From NCBI RefSeq assembly GCF_963676685.1, contig NC_092352.1:23145117-23209116 (forward strand): DNA of 64,000 nucleotides, given 5' to 3'. The notes below the pieces were generated by a model. The model searched no databases. It was given only the letters and a program-made list of their open reading frames with translations, and was not told where the DNA came from. Position numbers and translations under genes: made by a program. Origin of the DNA: Mytilus edulis (lineage: Eukaryota > Mollusca > Bivalvia > Mytilida > Mytilidae). Below, piece after piece: positions 25,651 to 36,767 of this stretch; the stretch's first letter is position 1, and each line of letters begins with the position of its first letter.

Positions 25651-26357
25651 GTCTCCCTTGACTGAGTCAAAAAGCGAGACATAGGTATGCTGTTGCCTGC
25701 GTCAACAAATAAATAGTTGGTGATTAGGTCTAGTTTATGGTGAACCATTAGTGGTAGGTCAAAGATATTTGGTATGCAGTTGTATTAGCATTGGCACATC
25801 TTATTACCATGGAGATTATTTGGCTCGCCCCTCAGTTATGGTCTATTGACTTTTGAAACTTTTGCTTAGTTATCATTTATTATTTGGTGATTAGGTCAGT
25901 TTATGGGGAACCACTAGTGGTAAGTTAATGATAATTGGTATGCAGTTGTATAAGCATTGGCATATATATGTTTAGGTTGGTTTATGGATAACCACTAGTG
26001 GTAGGTTAATGATATTTGGTATCCAGTAGAATAGGCATTGGTATATCTCATAACCATTGAGACTATTTGACTACACCCCCTCAGTTATGGTTTATTGACT
26101 TTGAAATTTTGCTTAGTTTACATGTATTAGTTTGTGTTTAGGTCTGTTAAAAGGGAACTACTTATGATAAGTCAATGGTATTTGGTATACAGTTGTATTA
26201 GCATTGGCACATCTCATTTCCATGGAGTTTGTTTAGCCATGTACTTTCAGTCATGGTTCATTGACTTTCAATATTTGCAAAACTTACATGTTAAAGTGTT
26301 ACTACCGGTATTCAACATTTGCATTATCGAATTACGAAAAAGCGAGACATATCTCAG
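25651..26357 (+). repeat. Dispersed mollusc-type repeat, copy 2 (gtctcccttgactgag)
   Basis: Opens 'gtctcccttgactgagtcaa' with 'aaagcgagacataggtatgc', contains four or five internal 'ggtaggt..atgatatttggtatgcagttgta' blocks, and closes with 'aaaaagcgagacatatctca'. The internal blocks are diverged tandem copies of roughly 120 to 180 bp. It matches the order of blocks at 4516-5107. Confidence 0.65.
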
Positions 26358-27832
26358 TTTACCTATCTAATAATATGTATGATTTAAAAACCTTTTACAC
26401 TTTTAATACTTAAAAATAGATTGAGTAAACCAGCTGGTGAACCTTTAAAGAAGTTAACAAAAGTACATTTGGTAGTTACACACAGATCCATTTATGAGTG
26501 TTTATTGGACACGCATGTACAATCAAGAATTGGAACCTTGATGGAATCATGTGTGTCATGGAGGTAGTGATGTCAGGCTGTCATAATAGAAAGATTCTTG
26601 CCTGTTTATAGTGTGACAAAAAGAAGGCAGTTTTTGGAGTAAAGTAGCAGCTGCAAAAAAAATACCTACTTTTTACAGGCACTAAAATAGTAAATGTGTT
26701 TACACTTGTCAATTTGGTGCCTTTTATATCTTATGGTACTTGATGGTATGAGTTTTTCTCATTATTGATGTCTCATTGGCAATCATACCAGATTAATTAG
26801 TTGGATTCTTTGTAATAGAGTTGTTTTGATGGTAAGAAGATGATAGCATTTACAATTGTGAATAAGGTTAAGCCTGAACATAGAAAGTATCAATAACTGA
26901 TGAGAAACACACTCCCAAAGCTGATTTTTGTCCTCTGCACGACCTATTGTCGGGGACATCAAAAAATACCTGGACATTGTCCATTCCTCTGGTCTTGTAA
27001 GTGCTCTTATGTGTACAATTGTTACCAGATTTTATAAAACTTATGGTTTATATCAGCAATGTTTCAGAATAATTTGAAAATCAGTGCTGATAAACTATAT
27101 TTAACAGAGTGATCACTCTGTGGAAATAATTATTTTATGGAAAATTGCATTGCATTGTTTTTTGTATATCAAAGGTTTGTAAAAGCAATGTGTTGACAAG
27201 TTTGAGACAACTCTCCATTCAAGTATATTTTTAAAAGTAAACCTTTATAGGTATGGCCTTCAACACGGAGCCTTGGCTCACACCAAACAGCAAGCTATAA
27301 AGGGCCCTAAAAATTACAAGCGTAAAACATTTCAAACGGGAAAACCAACAGTCTAATCTATTTAAAAAAAACACTTATATCAGGTTCCTAACATAGGTCT
27401 GGTTCAAACAAATGCAGGAAGTTTAAATGTTTTAATAGGTACCAACTACCAAGCTACTACCAACCTTCACCATTATCTAAATGGTGTCTTCCCGATTGTC
27501 CCACTTTTTGAAATTACAGGTAAAAAAGTAATGAAATTTTGTGGGACAATCAGGAATAAGTTTGTTGGACAATTGGGAAGTTTAAATGTGGGACAATTTG
27601 CAAATGCTCTCATAGTGATTATTTTGTTTTTATAGTGTGTAGCAGTTAATAACAGGTTACTAATCAATGTAACTTATAAAATATTAAAAAAAACAAAAAC
27701 AAATACTAATATTTACATATTTTAGTCTTAGTTAAAAAATAGTTATTATTGGCTTTGAACTAGCTGTCAGTGTAATTGCAAATACTCTCAGATATGTACT
27801 TAGAGTCTTTGTTGTATAAGTAACCGTCCAGG

Positions 27833-28735
27833 GGCCGTGACAATGAAAGTATCCTAGGAAATGTCATAAGATATGTCTTAGGACATTATTTAGGATGGTC
27901 TTAGGACGTAACTGAGACATGTCTTAGGATGTAAAACAAAGCTGTCTTAGGACAGTCCTAACTACGATGGTCCTAGGACCATCTAAACACATTTATTTAA
28001 TTGAAAAAATATGTAGAGATTTCTATGTCATAGATTTAATGGTATGTTAGTATCTACTCTTATATGGAAACTAATAACGCAAAATAAAAGTTAAAGTTTT
28101 AACGTAATACTAATAAATACGTTATTAGATATGATAAAAGATATAAATGAATTTGATATGAACACAAAAGTAAATAGTCACAAAACTTTGTTAAATGCGA
28201 TATTCGTGCTGCAATTTTAGTACTTAAACTAGTTTTGTACTATGGTCCACTCGATTTCATTACATGTATCGAATCAGGATTAGTTAAAAAAAAAAAGAAG
28301 TAAATTTTTTACCATATTTAAATTAATACTGCACCGTTTTGGTTAGTCGCAAAATATGTTGCTTATAATGATAGTATTTTTTTGGCTTCAAAATAAACAG
28401 CACAAAATAATTTAATGTAATACAATTGAATCTTTAACAAATATTGAAAACATTTTGATTTATTAATTCAATTCTAATAACAGTATGATAGTTTAATATT
28501 GTATTAGTATTTTTAGTATTGAGTTTATGCCATATTTGTTGTTTTTATTACGTTTTAGGACATTTTAACCTTTAGGACTATCCTAAGACACCTATTTGTA
28601 TATCCTAACTTTAGGACCAAATTTAGGACACATCTTATTGTAAGAGACTTTCGTTAACCTGACTTAGGACTAAGATGTTTCCTAAGACCATCCTAAGACA
28701 TGTCCTAGTCCTAGGACAGCTTCGTTGACACTGTC
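27833..28735. mobile_element. Foldback element C with 'cttaggac' motif arms
   Basis: The left arm (about 27833-27990) and right arm (about 28550-28735) are inverted and consist of repeated 'gtcttaggac' and 'tcctaggac' motifs. Left terminus 'ggccgtgacaatgaaag' matches the reverse complement of the right terminus, 'gacagtgtcaacgaag'. ccagg stands next to both ends (27828-27832 and 28736-28740), a possible 5-bp target duplication. The interior is AT-rich and has no open frame of note. The architecture is the same as elements A, B and D, with a different motif. Confidence 0.75.
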
Positions 28736-28859
28736 CCAGGTCCACTCTGTATTTTGGTTACATGCATTACTGTGTGTACCCATCTGATGAGATATGACCT
28801 TTTCAACTGAGTTTTATAGTTAGTTCTTATGTCGTACTGTTTTAACACTGTTCTGGTTA

Positions 28860-29070
28860 TTTGGAGGGTTGGGGCCTTCAAATAAGTTTAACTCCACTAC
28901 ATTCTGGATTTGCCTGTCCTATTTTAGTTAGGTATCTGTAATTCAGGGGTTGTAGCTTGTTGCTGTGTAACATATTTGTTTTTCGTTCATTATTTGGTAC
29001 ATGAATTAGGTCGTTAGCTTTTCTCGTTTGAATTGTTTTACATTTTTCATATTACTGCCTTTTAAAACAT
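28860..29070 (+). repeat. Upstream part of the 'cacattccccatttcc' repeat family
   Basis: Contains 'ggagggttggggccttcaaa', 'actccactacattctggatt', 'tgcctgtcctattttagtta' and 'gtacatgaattaggtcgtta'. The order resembles the first part of the copy at 15650-15790. Non-coding. Confidence 0.5.
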
Positions 29071-29089
29071 TAACTTAACATTATCATGA

Positions 29090-29310
29090 AGTCAAGGTCA
29101 GATGAAACCAAACAGACAGATATGCATACTTACAATCATTCCATACACCAAATATGGTTGACCTCTGGCCTATAGTATCCAAGAAAGAGACCAAACCATG
29201 AAAATGATGTTTAGGTAAGATGATACATACAAGACAGACATGTACACCTTACAACCATTCCATGCATCAAATATAGTTGATCTTTTGCTTAAAGTAATCA
29301 AGAAACAGAT
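29090..29310 (+). repeat. Diverged tandem blocks 'aatcattccatacaccaaat'
   Basis: Two blocks of about 125 bp, each with 'aggt..agatgaaac..cagacaga..tacaatcattccatacaccaaatatggttgac', follow one another, and weaker copies recur at 29440-29520 and 30230-30460. They look like an old tandem expansion of a dispersed element. Confidence 0.5.
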
Positions 29311-29541
29311 GTACGGTGACCTATAGTTGTTAATTTCTGTGTCATTTGGTTCTTGTAGAGAGTTGTCTCATTAGCAATCATACCACATCTTTTTTATGTG
29401 AACCCAGAAAACATAACATTGATCAATGATGGCAATGAACCATGAAAATAAAGTCATGGACAGATGATACGTCAGATAGATTTTGTACACCTTACAATCA
29501 ATCCATACACTAAATATAAGTTCATCATTTTGCTTCTAGTA

Positions 29542-29744
29542 CTGTTGATTTATCTATATTCGTGGGTTCCAATTTTTCGTGGATTGAGAAAAACATACAT
29601 ATTCATGGATATTTGATTTCATGTTTTGGCAAGCATACATTCCTTTCCAAATATAATAATTCGTTGAACATTTGAATTAATCATTCCCTTGTACCCACAA
29701 AATCCATGAATATTAGTATCCAACGAATACTTATGAATCCACAG
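29542..29744. mobile_element. MITE-like element, CTGT...ACAG ends
   Basis: The stretch starts 'ctgttgatttatctatattc' and ends 'atacttatgaatccacag', an imperfect inversion of about 25 bp. It is 203 bp, almost the same size as the MITE at 22641-22842, and shares the CTGT/ACAG ends. Internal 'tcgtggattg' and 'tcatggatatttgatttcat' match a partial copy at 36030-36120. A TA flank is not preserved on the right. Confidence 0.55.
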
Positions 29745-29764
29745 CATTTGAAAGACAAGACTAA

Positions 29765-30235
29765 AACAAGAATGTGTCCACAGTACACGGATGCCCCACT
29801 CGCACTATCATTTTCTATGTTAAGTGGACCGTGAAATTGGAATAAATTCTCTAATTTGGCATTAAAATTAGAATGATCTTATCAAAGGGAACATGTATAC
29901 AAGTTTCAAGTTGATTGGACTTCTACTTTATCAAAAACTACCTTGACCAAAAACTTTAACCTGAAATTTGCACCATCATTTTCTATGTTCAGTGAACCGT
30001 AAAAGTGGGGTCAAAGCTCTAATTTGGCATTTAAATTAGAAAGATAATATCATAGGGCACATATATACTAAGTTTCAAGTTGATTGGACTTCAACTTCAT
30101 CAAAAACTACCTTGACCAAAAACTTTAACCTGAAGCGGGACAGACGGACGGACGAACGAACAGACGGACGGACGGACGGACGCACAGACCAGAAAACATA
30201 TTGCCCCTCTACTATCGTAGGTGGGGCATAAAAAA
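29765..30235 (+). repeat. 'aacaagaatgtgtcc' dispersed repeat, long copy
   Basis: The copy starts 'aacaagaatgtgtccacagt' and ends 'aggtggggcataaaaa'. Its centre is a twofold internal duplication around 'ttctatgtt.agtg.accgta'. Near the end is a run of cgga/cgaa tetranucleotides (about 30138-30182). Shorter copies in the same orientation lie at 41347-41637 and 59869-60153 inside DNAH3 introns. Non-coding. Confidence 0.75.
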
Positions 30236-30913
30236 CCCACAAACATAGCATTGACTAATGAACCTTGAAAAAGAGGTCAAGGTAAGATGAAACCTACCCA
30301 AGCTTCAAAACATATAGTTCACCTATTATTTATAGCAAGTATAGTTAAGTAGCTTTAACCTTGATAAATGATCCATGAAATAAGGCTGAGGTCAGGTGAA
30401 CCCTATCAGACAGACAAAACAACTTGCTAGGGACATAAGCCAAATATAGTTATCCTACTTCTCATTATAAGTGAGAAATTCATGACAATAAAGCTTTACC
30501 AGTACATTTCTTTAACAGTTGCTAAACCCTGAAAATGAGTTTAAGGACAATGGACAGACTAACATAAGACATCATTAAACAAGGTTTGAATCATCCAGGT
30601 ATTTCTACCCTCTGAAATGCAAAGCTTTATACAAATAGTTTACTCTCCTTCAGTCATATATTTGAGTCACAAGACCTATTTTTAGGTCAAATGGTCATTC
30701 TTTCAAATAAAGTTATCCCAAAGTAGTACTTCATTTGTTTCATTGGCAATCATATGACATTTTCTTCCTCTAAGATTTAATAAAATTTGACTTTTTCATC
30801 CATTAGTATAATACCAACTGATGAGGATACAAGAGAACTACAAATTTTTAAATTTCTTTGCTGTCAGTGTCAATCAATTTCACAGTGTTTACATTACAAT
30901 CAGTAAAACTGAG

Positions 30914-31835
30914 ATGACTGGCCATATCTAATTCTTACAATCAGTAAAACTGAGATGACTGGGACATATGTAATTCTTACAATCAGTAAAACTGAGATGA
31001 CTGGGACATATGTAATTCTTACAATTAGTAAAACTGAGATGACTGGGACATATCTAATTCTTACAATCAGTAAAACTGAGATGACTGGGACATATGTAAT
31101 TCTTACAATCAGTAAAACTGAGATGACTGGGACATATCTAATTCTTACAATCAGTAAAACTGAGATGACTGGGACATATGTAATTCTTACAATCAGTAAA
31201 ACTGAGATGACTGGGACATATCTAATTCTTACAATCAGTAAAACTGAGATGACTGGGACATATGTAATTCTTACAATCAGTAAAACTGAGATGACTGGGA
31301 CATATGTAATTCTTACAATCAGTAAAACTGAGATGACTGGCCATATCTAATTCTTACAATCAGTAAAACTGAGATGACTGGGACATATGTAATTCTTACA
31401 ATCAGTAAAACTGAGATGACTGGGACATATCTAATTCTTACAATCAGTAAAACTGAGATGACTGGGACATATGTAATTCTTACAATCAGTAAAACTGAGA
31501 TGACTGGGACATATCTAATTCTTACAATCAGTAAAACTGAGATGACTGGGACATATGTAATTCTTACAATCAGTAAAACTGAGATGACTGGGACATATGT
31601 AATTCTTACAATTAGTAAAACTGAGATGACTGGGACATATCTAATTCTTACAATCAGTAAAACTGAGATGACTGGGACATATGTAATTCTTACAATCAGT
31701 AAAACTGAGATGACTGGGACATATGTAATTCTTACAATTAGTAAAACTGAGATGACTGGGACATATGTAATTCTTACAATCAGTAAAACTGAGATGACTG
31801 GGACATATGTAGTTCATCCAAGGCTACTAAGGAAT
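30914..31835. repeat. 42-bp minisatellite, 22 copies, 14-codon frame
   Basis: The unit is 42 bp and starts 'atgactgggacatatgtaat' on the plus strand. Starts are at 30914, then every 42 bp from 30955 to 31333, then from 31374 to 31794. Two units (30914 and 31333) have 'ggccat' in place of 'gggacat', so they are 41 bp and shift the frame. Units alternate between 'atgtaatt' and 'atctaatt'. Because 42 is a multiple of three, long open frames appear (30955-31350 and 31374-31961) that would encode 14-residue repeats. I treat these as by-products. The array stops just short of the probable 3' end of DNAH3. Confidence 0.95.
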
Positions 31836-31868
31836 TCTAAAATAAGAACACAGTTTTCACAAATATTG

Positions 31869-31874
31869 TTTATT
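31869..31874 (-). terminator. Candidate polyadenylation signal of DNAH3
   Basis: On the minus strand this reads AATAAA, about 1.2 kb past the DNAH3 stop codon at 33082-33084. No other clear minus-strand AATAAA lies closer with a good context. It would place the transcript end near the edge of the minisatellite. The choice is tentative. Confidence 0.35.
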
Positions 31875-33081
31875 TCACGATATGAAGGATTAGACAAACA
31901 AAAATATTATTTTGTAAACTTAATTGGCACAACAAAAACAATAATCATGTACAAAGGATAAATTTTGTCTCATTCATGTATTCTCTTGCTACTTTTTCGC
32001 TAATATGAAATAAAATCAAAAGTTTAGGAGAAAAAGCACCTCTTTCTAAAAATTTACCCTTTGTACACATATTTGGCAATTAATGCAGAAATTTCAGCAG
32101 ATATCTTCTAAATCAGCAGTACTTCCAAGTAAAAAATAAAATTTCTTTGAGAGATATCAATAATATAGTTCGAATCAATACTAAGGCCATTAGTTCATAT
32201 GGACGGAATAAATAATTATATTAAAATAATTTATGTAGTAAAACAAGTGTAAAATAACTATCACAGATTACAAATTATAGGGGGTTACTATACTTATGTA
32301 CAACTGTCTACGTGAAGCAAGACTATACGCTATTCTAAACTCGATCTTCATAGTGTTTCAAAGTTATAGTGTATAACACCATTCATCTCAAAAGTTTACA
32401 GCAAACCTATGCACAAATATGTGCAATACCATATTTACAAATTAAACTAAAAATAAATATGACTGGAATGTTCAAACAGTAAAAATAGCACAAAAATAGA
32501 TATCACAGACGGATGATTGGACACTCCTGTGTAAAATGATGTTTACAATAGGTAAACTTTAGTCAACAAAGAAAGTGGATGGAATAACTCTGACCCTGTA
32601 AATAATTCATGACTTCCAATTTGGCAACTAATGCTGACAATACTAAACTAGCACACCCTGTACTTTGATGTACTGTTACTTCCTATATATATTTGTCTAG
32701 GAGATCAGGACTATTAACATTAAAAGTTCCTACGTACATGTAAAGATCTTGACTATTAACATTACAAAAATGCGGAAAAATAAAATAATGAAACAAAACA
32801 ATCACAATGTACAAATAAATGCACCATTTCACAAAAATATATGTTCAAATCAGCAGTTTTCGATTTAACTTTGTGGAAAAAGATCACAAAAATATATATG
32901 TTCTGTAAAATATGTTATTTCAATAAATAACTCTCAGCAGCAAAAATAACTTTGATTTTTTTTCTTCAGCAGATGAATATATCACACATCTAAATAATAA
33001 AATATCACAATTGATCCATATTGGACGGAATTGTATCAACAACAAGTCACATATGATGCCAAAAAAGTGCAGCAGCATAAT
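31875..33081 (-). other. Presumed 3' untranslated region of DNAH3
   Basis: No coding exon is visible between the DNAH3 stop codon and the candidate polyadenylation signal. The sequence is AT-rich and single-copy in this window, unlike the repeats on its left. Confidence 0.4.
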
Positions 33082-36000
33082 TTAGTCATCGAGCTGACAT
33101 AAGCCAGCTACACCTCTGTTAATCCAATGTTTCTGTGGCATGTCAGATGGTAACTTCAACATCATGACAAAGTTGGTAGAATGACCAGTAGTGGACAGCA
33201 CTCCTCTTCTAGCTGTTGTCTTGTATACTGGACAATTATAATGAGGAGTATGAGTAAACTTAGATTTTTCATTAGGTCTCATCCATATCTAAAAATCTGG
33301 TTAAGGAGAAATTATTAGCACAAATGATACCTTAAATTTTTTATGCAATTTCTTTTTCTGTGTTTGAGTTAATTCAAATAACTATACTCTACTAATAAAT
33401 TTCCATGCCAAAATGTTGCTTTTTTATATCTGTTCTTCTTTTATTTTATTTTTGTTAGTATAAAAAATACAGCATTCTGCAGTCTCCTGTTGATGCACAC
33501 ATTTGTTTCTCTCCAAGGAAAAAACTCTTTTTATACCTTTTATTTTTTGCACTTTAAAAATTAAAAAAAAATGTAGGCTTGAAAAAAGGTGACCTATAGT
33601 TATTAATTTCTATGTCATTTGGTCTCTTGTGGAGAGTTGTCTCATTGACAATCATATCACATCTTCTTTTTTATATTGAAAAAAGTTTTAATAATGCTTT
33701 ATTTTTCTGCCTTCACATCTGTTCTAATATTTTTTGTATTTACCAAAATATAGTCTTAAACACAGGTTATAATGGAGTTGCTAATGATTTAATACAAAGT
33801 AAAACCTGACCATGTATGTAATTTGAATGGAATGGAATAAAAAGGATACAATTGGCAGAGTTTCAAATAAGATCTTTGGTAAAGACTCTCCCAGGTTTCT
33901 TGTTTCTTTATTAAATCTGGCTCCTTCAATGAATAAACCCTGGAAAAGATATAACAAGTTTTCAATACAAATAACAATTCTTTTTTCCTTCTGCCTCATT
34001 ACATCGTTACTTCACTACATTTCAAAACAGATAATAATTAAAAAAAATGTAATTGTAGATCAACCATACTTAATATGCTAATAAAAGTCTTGCTTTAAAA
34101 GAATGTATTTAGAAAATACAAGACGAGACTGAAAATCTTCAAATTCAAAAGGAGATCAAAACTTTTTGGATTCATTTGGATTTTTCAGAATATGAAATAT
34201 AAAATTTTAAATTCTTAAATTATAGTACGACTTACATAAACATAAGCTCCATCCTCAGGTTTACAACTTGTATCTACATCACCTTCTAGGACTATTTCAA
34301 ATTCAAAACCGATTGTATCAATGGGGATGGTATACTTCCTAGCATAATTCTGAGATACACCTATAAGTAGTAAAAGTAGATTTGGATTTTTGCATATAAC
34401 AAATTGTTTATTCTCTCCTTAAATTGCACTAGCATTTCAAGTTTCAGTAGATTTTTAGGGGAACAAAGTGGCATTCAATTTGCTAAAAAAAAAAATTGAA
34501 TTTGTTCATTGTTGGTTGATTTTTGATTTTTTTAAAAGAACTAAAAAATTAATAAGAAAATCTTCAAAAGTAGTCCAAAACTTTATGATAAGATAAAAAA
34601 AAAACCACCACACCACCTATTTTTTTGTGGAGCTTAAGTGTTAATATTCAGTATATAACAATTTGAAACAAAACTGGTCATTGATGTTCTCATTAAATAT
34701 TGTTATCTGAATGAATTACCTGTTAAGAAAGACTGAGTAAAGTAGAACCCAGATAGCCAGAATGTTGCAGGAGAACCATTATCTATCCAGTCTGTCAAAA
34801 ACTTTAGTCTGAAATTGGAAAAAACAAATCTTTATTAGAATAATCCCAAACTATTTCTGAAAATAAACCAAAATGGGTGAAACTTCAACTAAAAGTGGTA
34901 TTTTTTTAAAACAAAGTATAACACTTTAAAAAAAAAACAACAAAAAAAACCCCACTTTTGAAAGCAACATGTTTAATTTGAACACATTTTCAACTAAGTC
35001 TATAAATTTAATTATTACCTAGCCAGCAGGTCATTAATGTAACTGCCCAGTGGTTTGAGTGATGGATAGGACTTAGAAGCCCATACTGCTGGTACTTTTC
35101 CATTCAGCATACTGTCAAACACTTCCTCTAAATCTGATGACATGACCACTTGACCTTTTATAGCTTTCTGTAGGTTGACCAGTGAAACACGGACAACATG
35201 TGTCAGTCTGTTGAATCGGATTAATTCCTGACGTAACACAGTGTTCATAGATTCATTATACACTACAGGGTATTTCTTTATAACCTGAAAGAATAAAATA
35301 ATATATATCTAGTTAACCATTGGTTCATTGTTTCATTAGAGTACGTTTTCCAATTAGGGCCAAATAATACAGTGGAAATTTACCAAAGGTGTTTTTACAT
35401 CAAGGTTGTTTTAGTAATGATAAGTTTTATGTTTTTGACAAGGGATTGCAATAAGAAGATATTTAAAAGACTGTTATAAATTGAGAGTATATACATAAAG
35501 GAATTAAAAAGTTGTTTTGAGATTTGAGCCATTGAAAATTTGGAGGGAAATGATTCTCTTTAGATTTTCCATACATTTAGCATTGGTACCTTTTTTTATT
35601 TCAAAAACTATGAAGAAATACCTATTTTTTTTATTAGGTTTTAAAATTGCTCTTTTAAACTATATGTAACAAAACTATGAAAAGACAAGTAGAGGTTAAA
35701 AGGCATAATTTCTAATAGCTCTACATGAATAAAACCAGAGGAATAAAAATATCTGACAAAAAGTTAAAGACTAGATCAGCAAACAGTCTTAAATCATTAT
35801 GTAATAAAAGTGTATTCTCAAGTGCTGATAAACATACCATATCCATATCAAACAATGGAGGCAGTTTACTAAGGATATCTATGGCTAAGTCTTTAATGAC
35901 GTCTGAAGTTGACTTTCCTCCTCCTCCTGACTGTCTTGGTAAGGTCAGCAAAATGTTTTCAAACAACTGAAGAACAAGGTAATATAATAATTAATTAACA

Positions 36001-36767
36001 ATATTCAGAAGAAAATGATCATATTATAATTAATATCCGTGGATTTCATTTATTTTCATGGGTTCCAAGTTGAGGAAAAATATGATTTTCATGGATATTT
36101 GGTTTCATTTTTGATATTGGGAACTTGCATTTAACATGTGTTTGTAATTGAAAAATTAGTTGCAATTGATTTGGAATAAGTGTAAAAAATGTTTGAGTGA
36201 ACTGATTTATGATGTAGGATATAGCCCAAGTTAATCATAATTACTATAAATGTTATTCAAGCATTTTTAATGCTTTCTTCATTGTGTGTTGATAAAGCAT
36301 AATTTTCTTCAAAAGCCAAAAAACCTGAAGAGTTGTCTTCATGTATGATGCAATAGACAACTAACACTAGTATCCATGAAGTTCTATGAATGATGAAAGA
36401 AAAAAAAAACAATGTTATAAATAACATTGATTAAGATACATCAAAGTATAAAGGTACTTTTTAAAAGAACTTTGATTTCAAATGGGAATGTAATAATTTT
36501 ATATAATATCTCCCATGTAAATGTCCCAATAAAAAGTATGCTATTCTTTTATGCTTACCTAAAATTTATATAATCTTTGTATCTTACTTACAGTAAACAT
36601 AATATGACCTTACCAAATTTGTTTCTTTGTTATCCTTAGTGATATCTGCATTCTCATGGAGACCAAATACTTCTGGTGAGGCATTTAAAGGTAAAGTTTT
36701 AATATAATCTACAAAACTTGAATGAGGACCATCTGGAGGGGCAAAATATAATCCACTGTCAGAAAAT
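33082..36767 (-). CDS. DNAH3: DNAH3 exons for the C-terminal region (7 exons)
   Basis: Exons in transcript order: 36614-36767, 35838-35966, 35019-35284, 34720-34808, 34236-34360, 33850-33939, 33082-33288. Landmarks are [137 protein letters not shown], and finally [17 protein letters not shown] before the stop at 33082-33084. The order and spacing equal those of other axonemal heavy chains, so the protein end is complete. Confidence 0.93.

Noticed and set aside
30914..31835. CRISPR-like regular repeat array
   Set aside because: Units are contiguous without unique spacers, and the genome is eukaryotic.
30955..31961. Open frames of 131 and 195 codons made of 14-residue repeats
   Set aside because: They are read-through of a 42-bp minisatellite whose period is a multiple of three. 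There is no splice, promoter or signal context, and shorter units break the frame.
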